Both the position numbers and the translations under genes were made by a program. From the IMG/VR virus record IMGVR_UViG_3300021092_000036, positions 1 through 64,000 of that record: a stretch of DNA of 64,000 nt, one strand, 5' to 3'. Of this stretch, positions 17,094 through 25,975 are shown piece by piece (within the stretch, counting starts at the first letter, position 1; every line of letters begins with the position of its first letter). Origin of the DNA: a virus. The notes below the pieces were generated by a model, which was not told the DNA's origin, searched no databases, and saw nothing but the letters and a program-made list of their open reading frames with translations.

Positions 17094-17849
17094 ATGATGA
17101 CATTAGAACAGATTAAACAAAACACCCCTTCAGTATTCGCAACCTCACCTTCTAACAAGATGTCCAATAAGTACGTTTTCGTACCAACTTTGGATATTCT
17201 TGATAATTTTCAAAGAGAAGGGTGGAATGTATCTTCCGCAAAACAAACAGGAAAAGGAATTCACTCAGTCCATGAACTTAGACTTAGAAATGGTGAACTA
17301 CCTAAAGTTGGTGACTCATTAGTTGAAGCAATCATCAGAAACTCTCATAATGGTTATGCAACACTTTCAGTTAGTGCTGGACTACACAGATTGGTATGTA
17401 GTAATGGATTGACAGTACCAACATCTTTAGCAGAATCATTTAACGTTAAACACCAAAGATTTGATTTGGACGATGTTAAACGATTAACAGAATCTTTCGC
17501 GGGTAAATTACCTATCATACAGGATTCAGTTGGTCGAATGATGGGTAAAGAATTATCTGATAAAGAAAGAATTGATTTTATTAAACAAGCAATAAATCTT
17601 AGATGGAAATCAGGTCACGTACCAACAACTCTTGACGTTATGTCAATCGTTCACCCAAGACGTGAAGAAGACATGGGTAAAGACGTTTGGACAACGTTCA
17701 ACGTAATTCAAGAGAACTTCGTAAAAGGAGGTTTGAAATATACTACTGACAAAGGTAGAAAAACTGAACTTAGAGGTTTAAAAAGTATTATGGCGGTTAG
17801 TCAAGTTAATACTAAACTTTGGGAACTCGCAGATACTTACTCATATTAA
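17094..17849 (+). CDS. DUF932 family protein
   Basis: A 251-residue member of DUF932, a family found in phages and plasmids near replication and recombination genes. The recognisable block is LRLRNGELPKVGDSL followed by RNSHNGYATLSVSAGLHRLV and CSNGLTVP at about residues 62-105. The biochemical role is not established. Two adjacent Met codons (17094, 17097) are equally possible starts. A consensus host-type promoter and a downstream hairpin suggest an early monocistronic transcript. Codon use is slightly richer in GC than neighbours. Confidence 0.85.
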   Translation: MMTLEQIKQNTPSVFATSPSNKMSNKYVFVPTLDILDNFQREGWNVSSAKQTGKGIHSVHELRLRNGELPKVGDSLVEAIIRNSHNGYATLSVSAGLHRLVCSNGLTVPTSLAESFNVKHQRFDLDDVKRLTESFAGKLPIIQDSVGRMMGKELSDKERIDFIKQAINLRWKSGHVPTTLDVMSIVHPRREEDMGKDVWTTFNVIQENFVKGGLKYTTDKGRKTELRGLKSIMAVSQVNTKLWELADTYSY

Positions 17850-17855
17850 AATAAC

Positions 17856-17880
17856 GGGGGAATCATTTTCCCCCTATTTC
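17856..17880 (+). terminator. GC-rich hairpin, weak terminator
   Basis: GGGGGAA/TTCCCCC stem after the DUF932 stop, with only a short T-rich tail (TATTTC). Confidence 0.5.
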
Positions 17881-17889
17881 ACATTATTT

Positions 17890-19578
17890 ATGGAGGAATT
17901 ATTTAAATTTAGACACGACAGATATATTGTAACTGAACATGATTCGTACTGTAAACTTGAGGACGATACCGATGAGATTTTAGGTATTAAAATAGATAAA
18001 AGTACCTACAAGAACTACTTCCAATTCAAGACGGAACATAGTAATGAAGAGTCATATCTTAAAAATTACGCCAATCCTTTATGTAGTGTTTACCACACTA
18101 GAGTCAGTGTAATTGTTACTAAAACAGATGATAAGACGTGTATAAAATTATTTAGATATCATAGAAATAGAAACGTTGGTAAAAAGTATTTTAAGGTACA
18201 AACTGACGTGACGTACTTAACCTATAATTTTAAAACAAATTCTTTATATTATGGAGGTATAACCAATTACCATTTAAAACGTAAATTTAGAAAGAAAGTA
18301 AGTAGAAATTCATTTAACACTGACCCTGTTAATAGAATGAAGTCATTAATTAACTCTGAATTATCTAACATTCTTAATAGAAATCCCGAACTGTTGATTA
18401 ATAAGGGAGAAACCGTTCAAAAAATTTTCAGTACCTTCTTTAATTCTTCACTGGAATTTGAGAACTATTCTAATATGTCACACGAATATATTTTATATAA
18501 AATGTATTTGGATAAGAATGACATTAAAACACCTAATAATTGGGGCGTATTCATGTTGTCACATCCTCACCCGAAGAAGAAAGATTTTGTTAAATATAAA
18601 ATGAAGTTTATAGATACCTTCATGGGTTTATATGGGCTCAAAGGAGATAAAATAAAAAAAGTATTACACAGGGTTGAAAAATTTAATGGGCCAGGGTTTT
18701 TAAATAGTACCTTCGACTTATTTGGTAAGGACTTTATAATGTCTCAACCTGAAAAGATTCTTATTAGTATTCTAGAAAGTAATTATCACCATAGTGGGTG
18801 GAAGGAAGATTTATTCCAAAGTAAAAAAGAAAAATACAACTCATTTGAAGTCTTTAAATTAATGTTAAAGGGTGAGATTGACAGTCATACATTTTATGAC
18901 CATTTAAGTATGATTCGTAATCTAAGAAGATTTGAAAGTGTTCGGTGGGAATCAAATGATTATCAGACATTTATGGACGAACACTTCAACGTATCAGAAC
19001 GTTTAGGGTTTTACAATAATGGAGACTTTACCAGGTTTTATAATGAAGAATTTGTTGATAAAGTTCAAGAAGTTGTGGATGAAACTTATTACCCTGTAGT
19101 TTTAACAACGTCAAGGGAATATAATGTGGAATCCCATCTTCAGTCAAATTGTGTTAAAGGGTATATTAATAGAGCAGGTTCATTTATTATCTCACTTAGA
19201 AATGGGTCTGACGATTCTAAAGAAAGAGCAACAATTGAATATCAGATTAAGTTAGAAAATGAAAAGGTTAGATTGAAGAGAGTTCAAACACTCGGAAGAT
19301 TTAACCACCAACTTGACGAATCATGGAATAGACCGATATTATTATTGGATATCCGAATTGAAAAATTGGTTAATGAAAAACTATTTGATTTACCCAAAGT
19401 AGAGTTAAAGGTTGGTTATAAAACATTTAACTCAGGTAGTAGATTCACTGAGGAAATCGGGATGATGAACTTCCAATACGGACCTTATTTAAAGTGGGAC
19501 GATGAACGAATTACAAACGTAAGTGCCCGTAATACTATTGAGCCTTTACAATTATTTGGTGAAGAATTAAATTTTTAA
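17890..19578 (+). CDS. PcfJ-like protein
   Basis: A 562-residue protein. Near residues 412-480 it contains ESHLQSNCVKGY, GSFIISLRNG, RATIEYQIK and RVQTLGRFN, the order of motifs in the PcfJ-like family (C-V-x-x-Y, I-x-S-L-R, A-T-I-E, Q-x-x-x-x-x-N). PcfJ-like proteins occur in plasmids and phages; their activity is unknown. The first 400 residues are not recognised and are rich in Lys/Tyr/Phe. It directly follows the DUF932 gene hairpin and is one base before the next gene. Confidence 0.8.
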   Translation: MEELFKFRHDRYIVTEHDSYCKLEDDTDEILGIKIDKSTYKNYFQFKTEHSNEESYLKNYANPLCSVYHTRVSVIVTKTDDKTCIKLFRYHRNRNVGKKYFKVQTDVTYLTYNFKTNSLYYGGITNYHLKRKFRKKVSRNSFNTDPVNRMKSLINSELSNILNRNPELLINKGETVQKIFSTFFNSSLEFENYSNMSHEYILYKMYLDKNDIKTPNNWGVFMLSHPHPKKKDFVKYKMKFIDTFMGLYGLKGDKIKKVLHRVEKFNGPGFLNSTFDLFGKDFIMSQPEKILISILESNYHHSGWKEDLFQSKKEKYNSFEVFKLMLKGEIDSHTFYDHLSMIRNLRRFESVRWESNDYQTFMDEHFNVSERLGFYNNGDFTRFYNEEFVDKVQEVVDETYYPVVLTTSREYNVESHLQSNCVKGYINRAGSFIISLRNGSDDSKERATIEYQIKLENEKVRLKRVQTLGRFNHQLDESWNRPILLLDIRIEKLVNEKLFDLPKVELKVGYKTFNSGSRFTEEIGMMNFQYGPYLKWDDERITNVSARNTIEPLQLFGEELNF

Positions 19579-19579
19579 T

Positions 19580-19918
19580 ATGGAAAAAATACCCACACAT
19601 TGTATTGATATTTTTGTTAAAACCTTTGATGAATATCCAAGTGTCATTGAGATACCCATCCCATTAAAAAATGAAGGTATTATTAAAAATATCGATAAAT
19701 TAATTGGTAAATCAGAATTAATTTGGACACACATCCATAAGGCAGTTCCAGTATTTGGTGGGGATAAAATAAACGATGATATTACTCAGTTACTTATGTA
19801 TGATAAATCTGGGATTATGTTATATGTTCATAACAATACTAAGATATTTATATTCACGACAGTAAATAGATTAAATGTTACAGAATTTACTGTTAATAAT
19901 ATCTTAAAAACAAAATAA
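19580..19918 (+). CDS. Small protein, unknown
   Basis: A 112-residue alpha/beta protein (CIDIFVKTFDEYPSVIEIPI). It sits between the PcfJ-like gene and thioredoxin with spacings of 1 and 3 nt, so it is in that operon. No family recognised. Confidence 0.7.
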   Translation: MEKIPTHCIDIFVKTFDEYPSVIEIPIPLKNEGIIKNIDKLIGKSELIWTHIHKAVPVFGGDKINDDITQLLMYDKSGIMLYVHNNTKIFIFTTVNRLNVTEFTVNNILKTK

Positions 19919-19921
19919 ATT

Positions 19922-20230
19922 ATGGAAATTACACAAAAAGAATTAAGAGAAAAAATCGATAACGGTGAAAAAATGATTGTTGATTTTTGGGCACCTTGGT
20001 GCGGACCATGTAAAATGATGAAACCTATATTTGAAAGAGTTGCTGAAACATCAGATGTACCGATGTATACAATAAATGTTGATGAGAATAGAGAACTAGC
20101 TATTGAGTTAGGAGTTAGAGCAATCCCAACAATCAAGACCTTTAATGAAGGTAATGAAGTGTCAAGTAAAGCAGGACTGTTACAAGAGTCTCAATTAAAA
20201 GATTTGATTAATACATTAACAAATGGATAA
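19922..20230 (+). CDS. trxA: Thioredoxin
   Basis: A 102-residue thioredoxin with the complete active site WCGPC at residues 26-30 (FWAPWCGPCKMM) and cis-proline segment RAIPTIKTF near 63-71. It reduces protein disulfides; in phages it commonly supports ribonucleotide reductase or polymerase processivity, but no such partner gene lies in the window. It overlaps the glutaredoxin gene by 8 nt, so the two redox proteins are coupled. Confidence 0.95.
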   Translation: MEITQKELREKIDNGEKMIVDFWAPWCGPCKMMKPIFERVAETSDVPMYTINVDENRELAIELGVRAIPTIKTFNEGNEVSSKAGLLQESQLKDLINTLTNG

Positions 20231-20510
20231 TAAATTAGTAGTAGTATACACCATGAAAGGTTGTCCTTGGTGTGAAGTGTTTAAAACACAATTAAAAGAA
20301 AGTAATGTGGAGTTTCACGAAAGAGACATCGATGACTACGAAGAAGAATTTAATTTATTTGCTGAAATAACTGGTAGTGATTATGTTCCTGCGTTTATGT
20401 TAGTGGAAGATACTGAAGATGAAGAACCTGTTCCGCAATTATATGCACCACAAGTGAATTATGAAAATATAGAAGAAGGTGTAGGTATCATTAAGGATTT
20501 TATTCTTTAA
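20223..20510 (+). CDS. Glutaredoxin-like protein
   Basis: A 95-residue glutaredoxin with active site CPWC at residues 14-17 (MKGCPWCEVF) and cis-proline DYVPAFML near 58-65. It is a little longer than usual because of an acidic insertion (DTEDEEPVPQ) where the glutathione-binding TVP/GG part normally is, so substrate may differ. It overlaps thioredoxin. Confidence 0.9.
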   Translation: MDNKLVVVYTMKGCPWCEVFKTQLKESNVEFHERDIDDYEEEFNLFAEITGSDYVPAFMLVEDTEDEEPVPQLYAPQVNYENIEEGVGIIKDFIL

Positions 20511-20513
20511 ATA

Positions 20514-21038
20514 ATGAATTTAAGTTTTTCTAAAAAAGGAGTACGACATGAACCAATAAATAATTGGTTACTACCTGATGGAACTATAATTGCAATATAT
20601 CAAGGTAGTAGAGGGGGTAATCCTGATTTAGATTTCATTGTTAAATATAAAAATGGTAAGAATAGATTAAGAACCCCATCACATACTCATTGGATTGTTG
20701 ATTTAATTATTAAATCTGAATACGCTCCTTATGAAGTTAAAAATTTTGTTTCTGAATGGTTTGAATTATATGACTTAATAGAACCGTTTAAAACTAAAGA
20801 TGAAATGAAGTCTTATAATTTTTTATATTATGAATACTTTGTAGAAAAGTATGAAACAATAACTAATGTAGGTCCACTAAAAATCGAGTTTTTATGTTCA
20901 CTTTTAGAATTATTCATAAAATGTGAAAAACAAACTGAAGGGGCCTTTATGTTTAAAAAATTACTTGAATTGGTAATCGAATATTGTGACGGGGAAAAAG
21001 ATTTTTATCAGATAGTGTCACATTCTAAGAGAGTATAA
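20514..21038 (+). CDS. Conserved protein, unknown
   Basis: A 174-residue protein. The N-terminal half is strand-rich (WLLPDGTIIAIYQGSRGG; LDFIVKYKNGKNRLRTPSHT) and contains HTHWIVDLIIK, the second half is helical. I have a weak memory of 'RTPKHIHWxxDLLxK' proteins in bacterial and phage genomes, function unknown. It ends at a bidirectional terminator. Confidence 0.7.
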   Translation: MNLSFSKKGVRHEPINNWLLPDGTIIAIYQGSRGGNPDLDFIVKYKNGKNRLRTPSHTHWIVDLIIKSEYAPYEVKNFVSEWFELYDLIEPFKTKDEMKSYNFLYYEYFVEKYETITNVGPLKIEFLCSLLELFIKCEKQTEGAFMFKKLLELVIEYCDGEKDFYQIVSHSKRV

Positions 21039-21040
21039 AT

Positions 21041-21071
21041 AAAAAAAGGGCTCAAATTGAACCCTTTTTTT
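21041..21071. terminator. Bidirectional terminator
   Basis: A7GGG...CCCT7 stem-loop (one mismatch in the upper stem) between convergent genes 20514 and 21213. Confidence 0.8.
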
Positions 21072-21213
21072 ATTTCTTGTTGTAATACTTCTCAACAACC
21101 TTTTTAATAGATTCTTGAATGTTTGGTGATTTAACTTGTTCTTTAGCAGGTTGAGCACTTTGTGATGGTTGTTGTGCCGCCTGATTTCCTTTGTTTTTAC
21201 AACCGCATCCCAT
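21070..21213 (-). CDS. Small MGCGCK cysteine protein
   Basis: A 47-residue protein beginning MGCGCKNKGNQAAQQPSQ and ending in a basic helix (ESIKKVVEKYYNKK). The frame continues upstream as a hydrophobic stretch without good start context, and MGCGC at 21213 is a typical small-phage-protein start. The cysteine-rich N-terminus may bind metal; a lipoprotein is excluded because no signal peptide precedes it. Confidence 0.6.
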   Translation of the reverse strand: MGCGCKNKGNQAAQQPSQSAQPAKEQVKSPNIQESIKKVVEKYYNKK

Positions 21214-21300
21214 ATTTAAGTTTTTTAATAGGTTTATTATACCAATAAATATCACCCAAATTGATTTAATAGTAAACAATACCTTATTTATTTTTTAGGG

Positions 21301-21307
21301 TATTTAT
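21301..21307 (+). promoter_or_regulatory. TATTTAT motif, putative late promoter
   Basis: TATTTAT 4 nt before ATG 21312. Short-spacing class; the product carries an IRE leader. Confidence 0.55.
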
Positions 21308-21311
21308 AATT

Positions 21312-22703
21312 ATGAATCGTAGAATTTTTTTATCGGAAAATAAAATGAATAGATTGTTAGGGTTGATAAGAGAACAATCCGAGGAAGAATATTATAAAAT
21401 ATCCCCTGAAGAATATAAAGAACTTTTAAAACTTTCAGGTTACCATGGACAAGGGATTAGTAGATTACCTAAGTTTCAGGGTAAACCATTATGGATAACG
21501 GGAGATTTAGATGTTTCAAATACACCCATGGACTCATTGGGTAATGTAAAATATGTTGATGGTAGTCTTAGTATTAGTAGGACCAAAATCTCTAATATTG
21601 ATGGTATTACAGTTAGAAAACATGTTTGGGATAGTGATTCCCCAATAGAAGCAAAAAGATTAGCGGCGGAACTTAGAGAAAAAAGGTCTGAGGGTAATCG
21701 TAGACGACTTGGTAATATATGGGACCCTGAAGATACTGACGATGAAGGTATAAAAGCTAACGCACTTTTTAAATTTTTAGTTGATAACGGAGATGTTGAA
21801 GTTTTGAATAATGAAGATAAGGAAAAATTAAAAGAGTTGAATACTGAACTTGAAAGACTTGAAAACGAAGAAGAATATACTGAGGAAATTGAGGAAAGAA
21901 TATCTGAAATTGAAGATGAGATATCAGACCTTGGTGAAGATGAAGGAGATGTTTACGATTTAAATCCAATGAGATGGACGCATTATGGATTAACAACCTT
22001 TGAGGTTTTATTACCAGGGTTTAAAAATAATGAATACACTGTTGGTACTTCGGAAGAGATGGATGACGCAGCTTTAAAATATGCTAAAAATTATATTGAT
22101 GACGTAGGAATGGATGGATTCAGAAACCATTTTGTTGAAAATTATATAGATGAGGATTATCTAAGAGATTATATAAGGGAATGGTATGAAGATGATATTT
22201 GGCAAAATCCTGAAGTTTATTTTAATGACGATGATTTTGAATTAACTGCAGAACAAGAAAGAAGAATTAGTAAACTTGAAAATTATATTTCCGAACTTGA
22301 GGATTATATTTCAGACCTTGAAGAAAAACAAAATGAGGCTTACGATGAATTAGAGGACCCTGAAGAATATGACAAAAAGTATTACGAAATCCAAAAAATG
22401 ATTGACGAAGTTGAGGAAAAAAAGGATAAGGCTCAAGATGAGTTAGATAGTATTGAACCAGATGATGAACCAAGTCAAGATATGGTAGATGATAAATTGG
22501 AAGGTATTGTAAATAGATACATGAGAGACCCTATGAATTTTATTAAAGTACATAGTTTAAATTTGGAAAATTTTGTGGATGAGGATGAATTAGCTCAAGG
22601 ATTGGTTGACGAGGATGGATGGGGAGTTATGAATGGAAATGATGGTACTTATGATGAAGTAGAATTTGATGGGGAAATTTACTATATTATGAAAGTGAGT
22701 TAA
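21312..22703 (+). CDS. Leader-bearing acidic coiled-coil protein
   Basis: A 463-residue, very acidic protein. Leader MNRRIFLSENKMNRLLGLIREQ contains two (I/L)xE sites. Residues 55-95 look like short leucine-rich or beta-solenoid repeats (LWITGDLDVSNTPMDSLGN; VDGSLSISRTKISNIDG). Two coiled coils lie at about 170-215 and 318-385, flanking a DYxR/EWYEDD region. The C-terminus is again acidic. It resembles the C-terminal half of 50218-52203 in composition. Probable virion or packaged protein. Confidence 0.75.
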   Translation: MNRRIFLSENKMNRLLGLIREQSEEEYYKISPEEYKELLKLSGYHGQGISRLPKFQGKPLWITGDLDVSNTPMDSLGNVKYVDGSLSISRTKISNIDGITVRKHVWDSDSPIEAKRLAAELREKRSEGNRRRLGNIWDPEDTDDEGIKANALFKFLVDNGDVEVLNNEDKEKLKELNTELERLENEEEYTEEIEERISEIEDEISDLGEDEGDVYDLNPMRWTHYGLTTFEVLLPGFKNNEYTVGTSEEMDDAALKYAKNYIDDVGMDGFRNHFVENYIDEDYLRDYIREWYEDDIWQNPEVYFNDDDFELTAEQERRISKLENYISELEDYISDLEEKQNEAYDELEDPEEYDKKYYEIQKMIDEVEEKKDKAQDELDSIEPDDEPSQDMVDDKLEGIVNRYMRDPMNFIKVHSLNLENFVDEDELAQGLVDEDGWGVMNGNDGTYDEVEFDGEIYYIMKVS

Positions 22704-22749
22704 CCACCTATTCATTTTTAAAAAAACTTTATCTATATTTTAAGTAGTT

Positions 22750-23532
22750 ATGACAAGGAAAAATAAAATAAAGTTTGTAATGGATACCGATTGGTTGTTC
22801 AACGGAATTATAGACTCAGAACAAAAACAATATATTTTATTGGATTACTTTCAAAAGTTAAATAAAGATTTAGAACAAATGAAAGTTTATCCGATGTTTA
22901 CAGAACTTTCATTACATTTAGGTAACATCCAAACACTTATTAATCAAGATAAAATTTTATACTCTGAAAAAAAGTTATCATCATTTGATGATGAATATAT
23001 TTTATCTGATTTAAAATTAAAAGACATACCTGTACTTGCGGATGATGAATACGATGAGTACCGAAAAATACTTAAATTCAGTCACCCAAGACTACAAGAC
23101 TATTTTGGTATTACAAAATCAGTGTGGTCAATAGTTTATGATTCCATCACCGTAAATTTAAAGAAAAACAAATCTAATATAGATTCCAAAATGGGATTCT
23201 TTTATTATCAAGCTAAAGAAAAATTATATATTTGGAGATATAATATTAGAAAACAAAAAAAAGAAGATACCCAACCAAAAACATTTTTAAAATTAATCTA
23301 TGAAAGTGACAATTCGGATTTGACACCTACTGATATTATTCTTAACTTTTTAAGTAAAGATATTAAAGTTAAAAGTCACAAGTATCCTGTATTTGAAGTG
23401 TTATGTAATGAAATTTTTCCTCTTGAAGAAACTCTAATACCAATCTTTAAAAGAAAAATAATGAGTTACATAACCCAAACAATTAAAAAAGAAAGTAACA
23501 AAGTAAAAAAATTATTACCTAATGGGGTTTAA
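22750..23532 (+). CDS. Conserved phage protein, unknown
   Basis: A 260-residue alpha-helical protein (KFVMDTDWLFNGIIDSEQKQ). It resembles a conserved phage protein I cannot name. It begins an operon whose next genes overlap by 11 and 23 nt and that runs into glutamine synthetase. TATATTTT 8 nt before the ATG may be its -7 box. Confidence 0.75.
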   Translation: MTRKNKIKFVMDTDWLFNGIIDSEQKQYILLDYFQKLNKDLEQMKVYPMFTELSLHLGNIQTLINQDKILYSEKKLSSFDDEYILSDLKLKDIPVLADDEYDEYRKILKFSHPRLQDYFGITKSVWSIVYDSITVNLKKNKSNIDSKMGFFYYQAKEKLYIWRYNIRKQKKEDTQPKTFLKLIYESDNSDLTPTDIILNFLSKDIKVKSHKYPVFEVLCNEIFPLEETLIPIFKRKIMSYITQTIKKESNKVKKLLPNGV

Positions 23533-23725
23533 TAAAAGGTTTATAAAATTTGAAAATATTTTAAATAGGTTAGAAAATAACGAACCTTTAAGTAATTACT
23601 TTTCCGCAGATGCTTTATTCTTAACTGACAAAAAATCTAAAAAAATACTTGACCTACACAATCAAGGTGTAGAAGATTCTATTATATTAAAAATTATAAA
23701 AAATGGAGAACTCGACAAAAATTAA
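23522..23725 (+). CDS. Small protein, unknown
   Basis: A 67-residue helical protein overlapping both neighbours (11 nt before, 23 nt after). No family recognised; context is the operon leading to glutamine synthetase. Confidence 0.65.
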   Translation: MGFNKRFIKFENILNRLENNEPLSNYFSADALFLTDKKSKKILDLHNQGVEDSIILKIIKNGELDKN

Positions 23726-23894
23726 AAAAATGTTGTCTAAATTAAGACAACCATTGGGTATTGATTATATATCCAAAAATCTTTTAAATGTGAGTGAGAA
23801 TGTGGCGAAAAATATTTTAGATGAATTAGTTGAAGACGATATATTAATTAAAGTCGATAATGAATATCGAGTAAAAGGAAGTAAAAAATTATAA
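23703..23894 (+). CDS. Small winged-helix-like protein
   Basis: A 63-residue protein whose pattern (IDYISKNLLNVSENVAKNIL then DDILIKVDNEYRVK) fits a minimal winged helix: recognition helix followed by a two-stranded wing. It may bind DNA and regulate the operon; it ends two bases before glutamine synthetase. Assignment is by secondary-structure pattern only. Confidence 0.6.
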   Translation: MENSTKIKKMLSKLRQPLGIDYISKNLLNVSENVAKNILDELVEDDILIKVDNEYRVKGSKKL

Positions 23895-23896
23895 AT

Positions 23897-25012
23897 ATGA
23901 CAAAAATAGAGTATATTTGGCTTGATGGTTATACACCAGAACCAAATTTGAGAAGTAAAATTAAAGTAAGTAATATTGACGTTACAGATTTCACATCAAT
24001 CCCTGAATGGAATTTTGACGGTTCTTCTACCTTACAGGCTGAAGGTGATAAATCAGATTGTATTCTAAAACCTGTGAGAATGTATCGTGAAGTAGGTTGT
24101 GTTGATAGGGTTTATGTATTATGTGAAGTAATGAATTCTGACGGAACACCGCATGAAACAAATCAAAGAGCTAAATTGGGTGAGGAAGATAGAGACATGT
24201 GGTTTGGGTTTGAACAAGAGTACTTTATACGAGAATTGGGAGGACAAATATTAGGACATACTAAAGGTTTTATTGAACCACAAGGTAAATATTATTGTGG
24301 TGTTGGACATAATGTAATAGGTAGAAATATTGTTGAAGAACATATGGATTTATGTTTAAGTATGGGTATAAATATAACAGGTGTAAATGCTGAAGTTGCT
24401 TTAGGTCAATGGGAATACCAAGTATTCTCACAAGGTAAATTAAAAGCTGGGGACGACCTATGGATGTCAAGATATTTAATGGAAAAACTTTCAGAAAAAT
24501 ACGGTTATTGGATTGAATATCACCCTAAACCATTGAGAATCGGAGAATGGAACGGGTCAGGGCTCCACACTAATTTTTCAACACACAAAATGAGAAATGA
24601 GGGTGGGGAAAAGTATTTCAATTCTTTATTTAATGCTTTAGAATCACGAAGAGATACTCACATTGAAGTTTATGGTTCCGATAATGATTTAAGGTTAACA
24701 GGTAAATATGAAACACAATCAATTAATAAATTTAGTTGGGGTGTAAGTGATAGAGGAGCCTCAATACGAGTACCATTATCAACCGCTAAAGAATGGAAAG
24801 GTTATATTGAAGATAGAAGACCTGCATCAAATGCAAATCCTTACGAAATTATAAAAGTTATTTCTGACACCATTGATATGGCAAATGAACTTGATGAAAC
24901 AGTTCAAAATATGTTTAGTAATGTAAGTGTTAAAAATTTTGATGAGGTTGCAAAGAAATATAATGGTATTCTTACAAGTGAGGAATTATTGAACGAATAT
25001 AAAGAAGATTAA
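23897..25012 (+). CDS. Type II glutamine synthetase
   Basis: A 371-residue glutamine synthetase of the GSII (eukaryote/flavobacterial) type, which makes glutamine from glutamate, ammonia and ATP. All key segments are intact: WNFDGSST at 38-45, substrate/metal acids in WFGFEQEYF near 102-110, NAEVALGQWEYQV near 163, NGSGLHTNFS near 217-226, and the arginine segment DRRPASNANP near 306. Length matches GSII rather than the roughly 470- or 720-residue GSI/GSIII. It looks functional and is an unusual auxiliary metabolic gene for a phage. It follows a wHTH-like gene and precedes DUF3310 in one operon. Confidence 0.95.
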   Translation: MTKIEYIWLDGYTPEPNLRSKIKVSNIDVTDFTSIPEWNFDGSSTLQAEGDKSDCILKPVRMYREVGCVDRVYVLCEVMNSDGTPHETNQRAKLGEEDRDMWFGFEQEYFIRELGGQILGHTKGFIEPQGKYYCGVGHNVIGRNIVEEHMDLCLSMGINITGVNAEVALGQWEYQVFSQGKLKAGDDLWMSRYLMEKLSEKYGYWIEYHPKPLRIGEWNGSGLHTNFSTHKMRNEGGEKYFNSLFNALESRRDTHIEVYGSDNDLRLTGKYETQSINKFSWGVSDRGASIRVPLSTAKEWKGYIEDRRPASNANPYEIIKVISDTIDMANELDETVQNMFSNVSVKNFDEVAKKYNGILTSEELLNEYKED

Positions 25013-25013
25013 A

Positions 25014-25232
25014 ATGAGTGAACAAGTAAATCATCCAGAACATTATGGAGGAGAATCAAACCCATATGAAGCCATTAAAGTGATTGATGCTTGGGACTTG
25101 GGGTTCAGTTTGGGAAATACCGTAAAGTATATCTCAAGAGCGGGGAAAAAAGATTCTGATAAAGAACTTCAGGACCTTAAAAAAGCTCTTTGGTATTTAA
25201 ATCATCATATTGAAACATTGGAAAATAAATGA
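25014..25232 (+). CDS. DUF3310 (SaV-like) protein
   Basis: A 72-residue DUF3310 member, recognised from VNHPEHYGG at residues 5-13 and FSLGNTVKYISRAGKK at about 32-47. The family is widespread in phages, sometimes fused to nucleotide-related enzymes; its activity is not established. It starts one base after glutamine synthetase and overlaps the lipoprotein by four bases. Confidence 0.9.
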   Translation: MSEQVNHPEHYGGESNPYEAIKVIDAWDLGFSLGNTVKYISRAGKKDSDKELQDLKKALWYLNHHIETLENK

Positions 25233-25879
25233 AAATTATTTATTTTTTATTAATCTTATTTTTAACTTCTTGTGTTGAATTAATTGATGATTTAAAAATA
25301 AATTTAGATGGGTCTGGGACTTTTAAATATACATTAAATCTAAGCTCAAGTAAGACTAAAGTAAGTTCGATATTAGCTTTAGATAGTTTAAATGGTAAAA
25401 AAGTTTTAAGTAAAACAGACATACAAGAAAAAATCTTAAATTTTAAAAAGTCGTTAATACAACAAGAAGGAATAACCAATGTGGTAATAACGGAAGATTA
25501 TGAGAATTATATATTCAAAATACTGATAGATTTTAAAAATGTTGAGGATTTAGAAAAAGGATTGAAAACATCAATTAATAAATTGTATGAGTTCAAACAA
25601 TATAATCACGATTGGATATCATTTAAAGATAAAACTTTAGTAAGGGATTTGCCTAATTTTTATGATGTTATAACAACTGATTTTATAGGGTTAGACATTG
25701 ATAAATTAAAAACAGGTAGTTATACTTCTATAACAAGATTTAATACAACTATTAATAATTTTGAAAACAAAAATTGTATAAAATCTAAGACAAATACCGC
25801 TTTAATGATAAAAGTAACCCCTGATATTGTTTTTAATAATACTAAAATTTTTAATAACAGTATAACTTTAGATAAATGA
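25229..25879 (+). CDS. Phage lipoprotein
   Basis: A 216-residue predicted lipoprotein: signal peptide with lipobox LTSC, Cys at residue 15. The mature part begins with a beta-rich segment containing LDGSGTFKY, reminiscent of bacterial lipoproteins with an 'NxDGSG' start. Phage lipoproteins made early often block superinfection or modify the envelope; this is inference. Its TGA overlaps the next small ATG. Confidence 0.8.
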   Translation: MKIIYFLLILFLTSCVELIDDLKINLDGSGTFKYTLNLSSSKTKVSSILALDSLNGKKVLSKTDIQEKILNFKKSLIQQEGITNVVITEDYENYIFKILIDFKNVEDLEKGLKTSINKLYEFKQYNHDWISFKDKTLVRDLPNFYDVITTDFIGLDIDKLKTGSYTSITRFNTTINNFENKNCIKSKTNTALMIKVTPDIVFNNTKIFNNSITLDK

Positions 25880-25971
25880 AAAAAATATTAAAAAAAATTA
25901 ATGATTATTTTTCTTATATAAGAAAAGAAAAAATTAATGCAATGGTTCATTGCGGACGGGGATTTAATTAA
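25876..25971 (+). CDS. Small basic protein MKKILKKINDYF
   Basis: A 31-residue frame starting at ATG 25876, overlapping the lipoprotein stop (ATGA) and ending five bases before the methyltransferase ATG. Its sequence, ending INAMVHCGRGFN, resembles short proteins common in Bacteroidota phages. The tight tiling supports it and also supports the later methyltransferase start. Confidence 0.5.
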   Translation: MKKILKKINDYFSYIRKEKINAMVHCGRGFN

Positions 25972-25975
25972 GAAT

